A stretch of DNA of 34,989 bases from Spirochaetales bacterium (GTDB lineage Bacteria > Spirochaetota > Spirochaetia > Sphaerochaetales > Sphaerochaetaceae): the NCBI GenBank assembly GCA_022784805.1, contig JALFYG010000216.1, positions 1 through 34,989 on the forward strand, given 5' to 3'. Each line of letters starts with the position of its first letter. The first letter of the stretch is position 1. The notes beneath the pieces were generated by a model, which saw only the letters and a list, made by a program, of their open reading frames with translations, was not told where the DNA came from and did not search any database. The position numbers and the translations under genes are program-made. Below are positions 8,167 to 15,940 of the stretch, one piece after another.

Positions 8167-8976
8167 ATGAAGAGAATATTAATTGTTTTAATCTTTGTAC
8201 TTTCTATCTCATCTCTCTTTGCAACAGAGACTATTTGGATGTGGGACCATAACGATAGTGAAGTTAACTTCTTCAGATATTCAACTTCATATGACGATAA
8301 GTGGAGAGTAGTCCCATCAGATCATTACAGCGTTAAGCTTGATAGCGGTGATATTGATGATTATGAGTTCTATCTTCAGCAGTCTTATGATGGAGAAATC
8401 TGGAGTGATAGTGCCATTGCACTTCACGGATCTTTAAAGGATCAAGCTCTTGTTAACAAAACAATAAAGGAGAAAGGTCTTGTCTTTTCTCTCCAGCTTG
8501 TTCCTTTTGAGTCCTATATTGCAACTAAACCTCATGATTCCAGAGTTGAGAAGAAGACAGCTTATTCCTTTGGTGTAGATGGAGAAATCTCATATTTCTT
8601 TGGCTCTTTTGGTATTGGTGCACAAGTTGGAATAAACATGGGATGGGAAGAGTTTGCTTTTAATCCATTCACGATCTCTAAAGAAAGAATATATGGCGGA
8701 GCATATCTGACTCTTTCTTATAAGATTATCGATGGAACTAGATTTGTTATTCTTTCTCAGATTGGTTTTGGAACAAACTTTGAGTTGATCAACAACCAGA
8801 CATATCTTGCTCCATCTGTCCTTATTGCCCTGGAAGGAGGAATAAGGATCAATGAGAATGTCACAATATCAATGAAGCCATCATTTATTGCTTCATTTGG
8901 TTCCTGGAATGGACAGGAAGAGTATACTTCCTTTGTTATTAAGACAGTATCTCTTGGAACTTCTTATAGATTCTAA
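8167..8976 (+). CDS. Outer-membrane barrel-like protein, paralogue of the 11907 gene
   Basis: A 269-residue exported protein (MKRILIVLIFVLSISSLFA signal). An N-terminal domain holds WMWDHND, FFRYS, WRVV and LQQSYDGEIWS. The C-terminal half is strand-rich and ends in TSYRF with the terminal Phe typical of barrels. The gene at 11907-12701 shares the same pattern (FYRY, WRVV, IQQSYDGISWS, ending in Phe). The ATG at 8167 is preferred over a GTG at 8158 because GGGGTGA lies six bases upstream. It closes the first module and is followed by a strong terminator. Confidence 0.68.
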   Translation: MKRILIVLIFVLSISSLFATETIWMWDHNDSEVNFFRYSTSYDDKWRVVPSDHYSVKLDSGDIDDYEFYLQQSYDGEIWSDSAIALHGSLKDQALVNKTIKEKGLVFSLQLVPFESYIATKPHDSRVEKKTAYSFGVDGEISYFFGSFGIGAQVGINMGWEEFAFNPFTISKERIYGGAYLTLSYKIIDGTRFVILSQIGFGTNFELINNQTYLAPSVLIALEGGIRINENVTISMKPSFIASFGSWNGQEEYTSFVIKTVSLGTSYRF

Positions 8977-9000
8977 TTCTTTTCAATACACTCAATATGC

Positions 9001-9046
9001 AAAGGCTTTCTTAATCCGAAAGGAAAGAGAAAGCCTTTACTTTTCT
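9001..9046 (+). terminator. Rho-independent terminator
   Basis: A perfect 11-bp stem, AAAGGCTTTCT (9001-9011) with AGAAAGCCTTT (9028-9038), is followed by ACTTTTCTT. It ends the 6481-8976 operon. Confidence 0.88.
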
Positions 9047-9114
9047 TATCAAATAACAAAGCTCTTTTATAACCCAAAAGTTTTGTTGTGACTTTTTTAA
9101 TCTTTTTCTTTCCA

Positions 9115-9132
9115 TGTCATAGTTGTGTTATA
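9115..9132 (+). promoter_or_regulatory. TGTCA-type direct repeat element, copy B
   Basis: TGTCATAGTTGTGT (9115-9128), then TA, is identical over 14 bases to copy C at 12927. The two half-sites TGTCA and TGTTA start 11 bases apart. It lies 67 bases before the lipoprotein start at 9182. Confidence 0.6.
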
Positions 9133-9181
9133 TGGCTTATCTTAATCTATAGGCACTTAATTGGTTTAATTGGGGAAAATG

Positions 9182-10336
9182 ATGAGAAAAAGTAGAGTTT
9201 TCATCTTTATCGCTGCTGTTTTAATTACACTCCTAATGAGTGTAGCTTGTGATAATACCCCAGTTTTAGACAACTCAAATGATTTAGTGTTAGCCTCAAT
9301 AAGTGTAACTGGTTCCAGATCTCTTGTTTCTAGTGGCGCAAAAGATGAACTTTCTGAAATAGTACAATATGCTTGTGTGTTAAAACACCTTTGGACAATA
9401 GATAGTGAAGATTACAGTGCTTCTGAGGAAGTATATGGGGATGAAGAAAAATACTACGAAAATATTGGATCAGATGGTGTTATCGGATGGGTTACCCCAG
9501 GATTTTGGAGTGTGACTGTATATGGCTATAATTCTGCCCATATGCCAATTTTCGTTGGTACAACCGAAGTATATTTTAGTCCGACGAATTCAAAAGCTAC
9601 TGTGTTTATGACACCTATTAATGGAACAGGATCAGTAAGTTTTTCAATAACCCAACCAATGTTGTCAGATAACATTTATGAATATAATTACATCTATCGT
9701 CTTTATGATATTACAGGTAATACGATGGTTATATCGGACGAAGATGGAAATTCAAAAAAAGCTGAAGGTGTCATCAAATTAGATTCAAACGATGGAATTA
9801 CAGGTACATATTCTGCATCCTTATCTAATATTCCTTATGGCATGTATTCTCTTGCTGTATATTGCTATAGGAACAATACAACAATTCAGCTTGATTCTGT
9901 TTCCACAATTGAAAATGGATCATTAATCGGTGGTGAATACAAGAAACTCTTTTTGTATCAAAGTTTTATGTCAGAAACTATAACAGGAACTCTGGATTTT
10001 TCAGACTTTGTAGAGAGTGACATAAATATTTCTTTGTTAACAATTAACGGTTCATTGAGTGTCACTTCGGGTGCATTATCAAAAGAAACAGATATTACTT
10101 TTTCTTTAACTGATGAAACAACAAGTGATGCTGATAAAGAAAACTACAATATCACTTATGATTGGTATGTAAATGGTATAAGAACTAGCGACACTTCTAC
10201 AGCTATTTCAACCACTCAGAATTTTGGTACATATGGACCAAAAGAAATAGCATGTGTTGTTACTTATCAGCATAAAGTAAATACTGAAAGAGTATATACT
10301 GCAACTATAAAGAATATATTTACTATTCTTCCATGA
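9182..10336 (+). CDS. Surface lipoprotein with PKD-like C-terminus, paralogue 1
   Basis: A 384-residue lipoprotein: the signal ends in LLMSVAC with Cys23 lipidated. The centre carries a family pattern shared with the genes at 13012 and 14386: a Lys-x-x-Trp region, then GWVTPGFWSVTV, then VYFSPTNSKATVFMTPIN. The C-terminus (YDWYVNGIR, FGTYGPKEIACVV) looks like a PKD/Ig fold. The ATG at 9182 is chosen because GGGG at 9172-9175 lies six bases upstream; TTG 9170 and ATG 9179 are alternatives. It is richer in AT and in AAT/TCA codons than the metabolic genes, as are its two paralogues. It probably sits on the surface or in the periplasm; its ligand is unknown. Confidence 0.68.
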   Translation: MRKSRVFIFIAAVLITLLMSVACDNTPVLDNSNDLVLASISVTGSRSLVSSGAKDELSEIVQYACVLKHLWTIDSEDYSASEEVYGDEEKYYENIGSDGVIGWVTPGFWSVTVYGYNSAHMPIFVGTTEVYFSPTNSKATVFMTPINGTGSVSFSITQPMLSDNIYEYNYIYRLYDITGNTMVISDEDGNSKKAEGVIKLDSNDGITGTYSASLSNIPYGMYSLAVYCYRNNTTIQLDSVSTIENGSLIGGEYKKLFLYQSFMSETITGTLDFSDFVESDINISLLTINGSLSVTSGALSKETDITFSLTDETTSDADKENYNITYDWYVNGIRTSDTSTAISTTQNFGTYGPKEIACVVTYQHKVNTERVYTATIKNIFTILP

Positions 10337-10385
10337 TTATGTTTTTATCTTTGTTTCTAGAAAGATTTGTAGTAAGGTGTTTACT

Positions 10386-10940
10386 ATGAAGAAAGTAATT
10401 ATCTTTTGCTTGATGCTTATATCTATTTCTCTTTTATTTGCTGTTAATTCAAGTAACACAATCACTCTTAAAGAAGAGATTGGATATAACGGATACAATA
10501 ACATGGGAAGCTATTCTACTGGTTTCAATGAATACAATGTTAATAGTATTTCTTCCAATACAGTGTTTGGTAATATAATAAAGATTATGCCATCAGAAAA
10601 CGTTGGAGTAGCTATATCAACAGGATTGGGATATCAAAAAGATATTTACGACTATAATAGATTTGCTTCTATTCCATCAAATATCAACGGAAAAGCAGCC
10701 GTAGGCATGGTTTATTGTCCTATTGATGATTTTTATGTTTCTCTTTCAGGTGGATTAAGGACAACTTATCTTCTAAGTAAATCAAACTGGATAAGCCAAG
10801 TGGGCGGTGAAGTATCGTTGGAATATAACTTCGATTTCGGCTTGAATCTATCTATGTCTGCAGCATATTGGTACAACACAAACTATAGATCTATTGTTTG
10901 TGGAGTAGGACTTGGATATTGCTTTGGAGGAGAAAGATGA
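10386..10940 (+). CDS. Small outer-membrane beta-barrel-like protein
   Basis: A 184-residue exported protein with signal MKKVIIFCLMLISISLLFA. The mature part alternates glycine and aromatic residues (VGVAISTGLGYQ, VSLSGGLRTTY, LSMSAAYWY, GVGLGYCFGG), consistent with an eight-strand barrel. AAGGTG at 10372-10377 places the start at ATG 10386. The caspase-like lipoprotein gene overlaps its stop codon at ATGA, so their translation is coupled. Confidence 0.62.
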   Translation: MKKVIIFCLMLISISLLFAVNSSNTITLKEEIGYNGYNNMGSYSTGFNEYNVNSISSNTVFGNIIKIMPSENVGVAISTGLGYQKDIYDYNRFASIPSNINGKAAVGMVYCPIDDFYVSLSGGLRTTYLLSKSNWISQVGGEVSLEYNFDFGLNLSMSAAYWYNTNYRSIVCGVGLGYCFGGER

Positions 10941-11899
10941 GAAAAGTAAGTATTGTTCTGTTAATCTTTATCCTTCTTATTACAGTGTCATGTTCCATAA
11001 TGCCAGATCGTTCTAGTCAAAAGGTATCTATCCTTTCTGTTGGTCTCGATTACAAAGATAACATCTATAGAGATTTGGAAGGGACTGTAAACGATGCTAA
11101 AGAAGTTGGAATGGCTTTGAAGAGTCTCTATGACGATAGAGGAATCGAGTGTGACTTAACATACATGATCCAGGAAGGATACACCGTTCCTTATTCAGAT
11201 GACTTCTATCCAAATAAAGACAACGTCATAAAGATGATTAAGAATCAGGATCTAGATTCTGATGATCTATTTATCTTCTTCTATGCTGGACACGGACAGA
11301 CTGGCCAGAGTGGAGAGATGTTCCTTGCAACAGGAAATGACAGTACTTCATATAGTAAACTTAGCATTACTGATATTCTGAATGCTTTGTATACTCTTAA
11401 ATGCAGATCTATCGTGATACTTGATTCCTGTTACTCTGGAATGATGGATCCTTCGAATCCTACTATTCCTGGCAATGTTGCTGGAATGACAGATCCTCAG
11501 AACAATAATCATCCTAATGATTTTGCTTCTTCTCTCAAGGATATCTTTGGCAAACTTTGGTATGACATGAGCAAAATAACAGTTCTTGCTTCTGCCAGCG
11601 CAAGAGAAGTTGCAGCTGATGGTGGAAAGGTTATTCTTTCTGACGGTACCACTGAAACTCATGGATACTTTACTTTGGAGTTATTGAGTAACCTTGGTTG
11701 GTGTCATTCCCTGAAAACAACAAGTTACATCAATAAAGATGACAGAGAAATAGTTGTAAGTGGTTATAGTGCAGGAATAAAAGGTTCTCTTACTATGGAC
11801 ACTCTATATTTAGATATAATGAAGAACTGGAAAAATAATCAGCAGAATCCAGTTCTGTATTCTACAGCTGAAAGTATTAACATCATTCCAGCTAACTGA
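10937..11899 (+). CDS. Caspase-family (C14) lipoprotein
   Basis: A 320-residue protein. The lipoprotein signal ends in ITVSC with Cys19 lipidated, so the enzyme faces the periplasm or cell surface. The caspase fold is clear: VNDAKEV after the first strand, FIFFYAGHGQ with catalytic His119, and IVILDSCYSGMM with catalytic Cys165, followed by an ITVLASASARE strand. Caspase-like proteases cleave after basic or acidic residues; specificity cannot be read here. It is coupled to the barrel gene upstream and followed 7 bases later by another barrel gene, so a role in processing exported or surface proteins is inferred. It has the length of the single-domain bacterial form without a C-terminal effector. 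The ATG overlapping the previous stop is the best start. Confidence 0.85.
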   Translation: MRKVSIVLLIFILLITVSCSIMPDRSSQKVSILSVGLDYKDNIYRDLEGTVNDAKEVGMALKSLYDDRGIECDLTYMIQEGYTVPYSDDFYPNKDNVIKMIKNQDLDSDDLFIFFYAGHGQTGQSGEMFLATGNDSTSYSKLSITDILNALYTLKCRSIVILDSCYSGMMDPSNPTIPGNVAGMTDPQNNNHPNDFASSLKDIFGKLWYDMSKITVLASASAREVAADGGKVILSDGTTETHGYFTLELLSNLGWCHSLKTTSYINKDDREIVVSGYSAGIKGSLTMDTLYLDIMKNWKNNQQNPVLYSTAESINIIPAN

Positions 11900-11906
11900 G
11901 GTTTTT

Positions 11907-12701
11907 ATGAAGAAGTTTTTTGTTGTTCTTTTATTAATAGTTTCTCTTTCTCTCCTTTCTGCTGGTACCATCAGCTGGAAGTGGAGAGGAAATGATGAAG
12001 ATGTAAAGTTCTACAGATATAGAATGGATGATAGTGAATGGAGAGTAGTAGAAAATGAGTCATATGAAGTTAGATATGACTCAGATGTCTCAATTCCTCA
12101 TACATTCGAGATCCAGCAATCATATGATGGTATTTCCTGGTCAGAGAGTAGGTTCTCTGAATACATTCCTTTTGTTGAAGCGACAGAAATAAAGAAAGAT
12201 CGTGGATATAGTAAGTCAAATATAAGAGTAAACATTATTCCTCAGGAAAATATAACAGTAAGAAATTCTAACACTGGTGTTGATGATTACTATGCCGAAT
12301 ACAGCTTTGGTCTTGAGATCAATGGAATATCTTATCTTAATAAGATTCTTGGATTAGGATTATCTGCATCGTTCAATGGTGGAATAAAGAGAATAGGAGA
12401 GGATGATAGATTCTATAACTTTGGAGTCTATTTAGTTCCTGCTATCAGAATTGTTTCCAACAATACTATAGAAGTAGCAATAAAAGGTGGAGTAGGAATA
12501 GAGATCGAACCTTATAATGGTGTTGTATATATGGCACCGTCTTTCCTTGCTCAGATTGATGCCAGCGTATTTTTAACAGATCGCTTCGCTATTGCAATAT
12601 CTCCTAGCGTAATATTTAACAGAGGAGACTTCCTTGGTGGAAGCTCTTACCAGAGCTCTAATGTAAGGATTCTTTCTGTTGGAGCATCCTGGAATTTCTG
12701 A
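11907..12701 (+). CDS. Outer-membrane barrel-like protein, paralogue of the 8167 gene
   Basis: A 264-residue exported protein (signal MKKFFVVLLLIVSLSLLSA). The N-terminal domain holds WKWRGND, FYRYR, EWRVV and IQQSYDGISWS, matching the gene at 8167; the strand-rich rest ends in GASWNF. A GAGGT ribosome site overlaps the stop of the caspase gene. It is the last gene of the second module and is followed by a terminator. Confidence 0.68.
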   Translation: MKKFFVVLLLIVSLSLLSAGTISWKWRGNDEDVKFYRYRMDDSEWRVVENESYEVRYDSDVSIPHTFEIQQSYDGISWSESRFSEYIPFVEATEIKKDRGYSKSNIRVNIIPQENITVRNSNTGVDDYYAEYSFGLEINGISYLNKILGLGLSASFNGGIKRIGEDDRFYNFGVYLVPAIRIVSNNTIEVAIKGGVGIEIEPYNGVVYMAPSFLAQIDASVFLTDRFAIAISPSVIFNRGDFLGGSSYQSSNVRILSVGASWNF

Positions 12702-12723
12702 TATTTTCCTCACTTTTCTTCTT

Positions 12724-12750
12724 CAGCCTCGATTTTCGGGGCTGTTTTCT
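12724..12750 (+). terminator. Rho-independent terminator
   Basis: CAGCCTCGA (12724-12732) pairs with TCGGGGCTG (12736-12744) through one G-U pair, with a TTT loop, followed by TTTTCTTC. Confidence 0.85.
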
Positions 12751-12926
12751 TCTGAAAAACTAAAGAAGTTGTCCTAAATATGACAATATTCTTAAGTTTT
12801 TCTGTGTACAGATGGTGTATAAATAAAGAAAAAATGAATTCTATTCTAGTTTTAACTCTTTATAATTTAAAGAATTACATCTAAAAGTGATAATTAAATA
12901 TTGAAAATTCATTTTTTTATTACATC
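12751..12926. other. AT-rich intergenic stretch
   Basis: No gene is seen between the terminator and the copy C element. It holds runs of A and T and a short pair TTGTC / GACAA near 12769-12786. Nothing further can be assigned. Confidence 0.6.
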
Positions 12927-12960
12927 TGTCATAGTTGTGTCACATCACATGATTTAGGAT
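12927..12960 (+). promoter_or_regulatory. TGTCA-type direct repeat element, copy C
   Basis: TGTCATAGTTGTGTCA (12927-12942) has exact TGTCA half-sites 11 bases apart. TAGGAT at 12955-12960 is a weak -10 candidate. It precedes the lipoprotein gene at 13012. Confidence 0.6.
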
Positions 12961-13011
12961 GTATTCATCAAAATAAAGATGGTATTTCTCATACGGATAA
13001 AGGAGAAGAAG

Positions 13012-14244
13012 ATGAAAAAGAACTTTTTGAAGGTTGCAGCTCTGCTTATCGCAGCTATGCTCATGGTGGTTTCCTGTACACAGGAAGTTGCACCAGTTAA
13101 TAATGGACTTGTTGATGCAAAACTTAATGTTGCTTATGGAAGAGACTTGACTGTTTCTGGTGATACAAATCAAGATGGACTTATTCTTCAATATAAAATG
13201 GAACCTAAATGGAGTATCACTAACGCAAGTGAAGTGATTTATGGTGGTACAAAAAATGCTCAAAATGCTAGATATGAATTCAAGACTTATCCTGAAGGAG
13301 GAAACCTTGGCTATGTGACACCTGGTCTTTGGCAGATTGAAGTAAAGGCATATGGTAAGGATAATGCTGAAAACGCACAGAATAAGGAAATATTCTATGG
13401 CGTTGCCAATGTGTATTTCAATGATACAACCGAAAAGGCTACAGTATTTCTTGCACCAGTAAATGATGAAGCATCAGCAAAGAACTCTATTTCATTTAAT
13501 TTCAAGATGCAGGATTTGTCTGATGATATGGCTTCAAATTATGAAGTTAAGTATTCAATCAGTAAGATTGGTTCAGATGTAAAATCAGACTCAATTCGTA
13601 GATCTCCAGATTCAACTGGAAATGTTGGAAATTATGTTGTTACAGTGTCTGATTTGGATAGTGGTTTCTATACTGTTAATGTTTCTATTCATAATAAAAA
13701 AACAGGTGCGTTGGTTGGTGGTACAACAAAAGGCTTTTTGATGGCAAATGGTGCGACTGTTACAATTGGAGGTAACATTGAACCATCTGATTACGAGAAA
13801 GTTTCTATTAATACTTACTATGTAAATGTCAAAACAGACTTTAATCATGTAACTAGCGATAAGTTTAATGCTGACCAAGTTTCGTATTATACAAAAGAAG
13901 ATGGTTCTAAGTATGCTAAGATAAACGTAAGTATTTCTGATACTACTAATTCTAGTGGAAACATGATGGGTAGCGGTTATACCGTAACAAATTATTGGAC
14001 AGCAGTATCTGATGGTAAGGATAACGCAACTCAGAATAATAGTAATTCTTGCGGTTTTGAATTTGCTTCAGGTGGATACAAAAACGTAACATGTACTACT
14101 ATCTATTCTATAATTGGATCTTCAACAGGTGGTGAATCTTCAACATATTACTTCGCTAACACTGTTACTGCTCAAGTTTATGTTGATCCAGTTAAACTAG
14201 CAAATGCAACCCAGACAGAATCTTCAGGGGCTAGTAACGAGTAA
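13012..14244 (+). CDS. Surface lipoprotein, paralogue 2
   Basis: A 410-residue lipoprotein with signal ending in MVVSC (Cys22). It shares with the genes at 9182 and 14386 the pattern YKMEPKWS, LGYVTPGLWQIEV, then VYFNDTTEKATVFLAPVN. The C-terminal region near YTVTNYWTAVSDG and GGYKNVTC resembles the terminal PKD-like fold of its paralogues. AAAGGAGAAGAAG directly precedes the ATG at 13012; an upstream in-frame ATG at 12979 would add 11 residues before the signal peptide and is unlikely. It appears to be a single-gene transcript between element C and a terminator. The ligand or partner is unknown. Confidence 0.7.
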   Translation: MKKNFLKVAALLIAAMLMVVSCTQEVAPVNNGLVDAKLNVAYGRDLTVSGDTNQDGLILQYKMEPKWSITNASEVIYGGTKNAQNARYEFKTYPEGGNLGYVTPGLWQIEVKAYGKDNAENAQNKEIFYGVANVYFNDTTEKATVFLAPVNDEASAKNSISFNFKMQDLSDDMASNYEVKYSISKIGSDVKSDSIRRSPDSTGNVGNYVVTVSDLDSGFYTVNVSIHNKKTGALVGGTTKGFLMANGATVTIGGNIEPSDYEKVSINTYYVNVKTDFNHVTSDKFNADQVSYYTKEDGSKYAKINVSISDTTNSSGNMMGSGYTVTNYWTAVSDGKDNATQNNSNSCGFEFASGGYKNVTCTTIYSIIGSSTGGESSTYYFANTVTAQVYVDPVKLANATQTESSGASNE

Positions 14245-14280
14245 TTAGGTAATACAAAATAAATGTTCTGATTTGTAAAA

Positions 14281-14321
14281 AAAAGATTTCCCTAGTTCAT
14301 TTGAGCTGGGGAAAATCTTTT
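14281..14321 (+). terminator. Rho-independent terminator
   Basis: A long hairpin: AAAAGATTT (14281-14289) pairs with AAATCTTTT, and CCC then TAGTTC pairs with GAGCTGGG around a small loop. Because A runs precede and T runs end it, it could also work in the opposite direction. Confidence 0.8.
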
Positions 14322-14325
14322 ATAC

Positions 14326-14365
14326 TGTCATAATCATGTCATTAGTTATGAATATAATTAATGTA
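14326..14365 (+). promoter_or_regulatory. TGTCA-type direct repeat element, copy D, with -10 TATAAT
   Basis: TGTCATAATCATGTCAT (14326-14342) is a direct repeat of TGTCAT with an 11-base period. A TATAAT begins 10-11 bases after it. There is no -35 consensus at the expected distance, so the repeat lies where an activator or -35 contact would be. Confidence 0.6.
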
Positions 14366-14385
14366 TCAAAATGGAGATATAGGAA

Positions 14386-15636
14386 ATGAATAAGAATAAA
14401 CTTGCTTTTTTTATGTTTATACTATTGTTCATGGCTCTTTCTCTGTTTGTCTCTTGCACAGATTCAATTACTAATGATAAAGGTCAATTAGAAATAATCG
14501 AAAAACCAATAATTGAGGAAATTGAAGAAGCAGAAGGTGTTAGAGTTATTTCTGTTTCTAAAGCATCGTATATTCTATATAAAATGGAACCACTTTGGAG
14601 TACTGACTATGGTAAGGATCCTTATGGTAGTACTATAGGTCTAGGTGTTCCTAAAAAGCTAGATGGAACAGAACTTGATTCAAAGTATGAAGATTATAAG
14701 TTAATTACTGCAACATCTAATAGTTTGGGATATTTTTCTCAAGGGAAATGGTCATTAGAAGTTGATGTCCTGGACGAAAATTATAATAGTTTATTAAGTT
14801 CTATTATTTCAAAAGAGATATACTTAAATACTATTTCCAGTACAGTAAATATTGATCTTGATAATGATATGTTCTCAACATCAAACACTGATTTCTCTTT
14901 AAAAATAGAAGATATAAAAGTTGGTCTTGTTGATAGTAAGAATAGGTATATTGAATCAGAGAATGAATTGACTGATTCAGATAATAAGAATGGATATAGA
15001 CTCTTGGTTTCAGTGAAAAAGCTTGTTGCTGATTCTACTAAAGATGGACCAGACGTAATTGATTTGATAATTCCTAAAAGCAACATAACATTCTTGGATA
15101 ACAATGGCACAGAAAATGGAACTGCAGTAGAAGGCTTAATAAATTATGAATTTGCTAACAAATTTAGCAAAGGGTCATATTCAGTGACTATTCGTCTTCA
15201 AGAATATAAAAATGATAGTTTTGTAGAAGCAGGGGGTATGACTTTTTCTTTCATTGGAATTGGTGGTACAGAGGCTAGTATAACTGGAAGTGGAAATTCA
15301 TTGGATTTGGTAGCAGCGGATTATGTTACACCAGGAACAGGCGAGAGTGGTATCATCATTGATTCTGGTACAGATGCAAATGTAACAATAAAAACAGATT
15401 TAACCGCTGCTTCTACTGTAACTGATGCAACAGCGGTAACTTTTACAGGAGAAGTGAATGGTAAAGCAACAAGTGGACAGTGGTTTGTTAATGGTGAATC
15501 AAAGAGTTCAGGAAGTACCTTTAGTTATACTCCTACTGGTATGTCAGGTAAGACAGTTACCATTACCTATATGATTCTTGATTCTTCATATAACACAATA
15601 AGTGCAAACTATTATCTGACGGTAAGTGCTTCTTAA
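14386..15636 (+). CDS. Surface lipoprotein, paralogue 3
   Basis: A 416-residue lipoprotein with signal ending in LFVSC (Cys24). It has the family pattern YKMEPLWS and LGYFSQGKWSLEV, but the ATVF segment is replaced by STVNIDLDND, so it is the most diverged of the three. The C-terminal 80 residues (QWFVNGESK, SYTPTGMSGKTVTITY) form a PKD/Ig-like domain. It is unusually rich in Asn, Ser and Thr and AT-rich in codon use. GGAG at 14372-14375 serves the ATG. It forms its own unit between element D and a terminator. Confidence 0.68.
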   Translation: MNKNKLAFFMFILLFMALSLFVSCTDSITNDKGQLEIIEKPIIEEIEEAEGVRVISVSKASYILYKMEPLWSTDYGKDPYGSTIGLGVPKKLDGTELDSKYEDYKLITATSNSLGYFSQGKWSLEVDVLDENYNSLLSSIISKEIYLNTISSTVNIDLDNDMFSTSNTDFSLKIEDIKVGLVDSKNRYIESENELTDSDNKNGYRLLVSVKKLVADSTKDGPDVIDLIIPKSNITFLDNNGTENGTAVEGLINYEFANKFSKGSYSVTIRLQEYKNDSFVEAGGMTFSFIGIGGTEASITGSGNSLDLVAADYVTPGTGESGIIIDSGTDANVTIKTDLTAASTVTDATAVTFTGEVNGKATSGQWFVNGESKSSGSTFSYTPTGMSGKTVTITYMILDSSYNTISANYYLTVSAS

Positions 15637-15680
15637 ACAACTTCTTCTACAACTTGAGAAGTAAAGTTCTGAAATAAATG

Positions 15681-15717
15681 AGCCTATGTTCTACAGAGAG
15701 CATGGGCTTTGTCTTTT
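15681..15717 (+). terminator. Rho-independent terminator
   Basis: AGCCTATGTTCT (15681-15692) pairs with AGAGCATGGGCT (15697-15708) through two G-U pairs, with an ACAG loop, followed by TTGTCTTTT. Confidence 0.88.
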
Positions 15718-15940
15718 ATATGCTCCAAGTGAGTATAAGAAAGAAATCATTTTCAATTGAGGATTAGAGCTTTCGAGTATATTCTTGTATATGGTTATTC
15801 TGTTAAGGAGTTTAACCATAAGAAAAAATGAGAAGGAGTTATCTATATACTTACTGATTCAAGTTTTTCTTTGTTAATAGATAAGTAAGTAATATGGAAA
15901 GAACACTGAAGATACTTTGATAAAAAGGAGAACAATACTA
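15718..15940 (+). other. Intergenic leader of nagA with alternative RNA pairings
   Basis: No gene is seen. It holds a hairpin TATGGTTA / TAACCATA (about 15800-15830). It also has two crossing pairs: TTATCTAT (15839) with ATAGATAA (15877), and ACTTACT (15849) with AGTAAGT (15884). No confident promoter boxes were found. Confidence 0.45.

Noticed and set aside
8888..9091. Frame across the end of the 8167 gene and its terminator
   Set aside because: It overlaps a strong terminator and part of the real gene in another frame.
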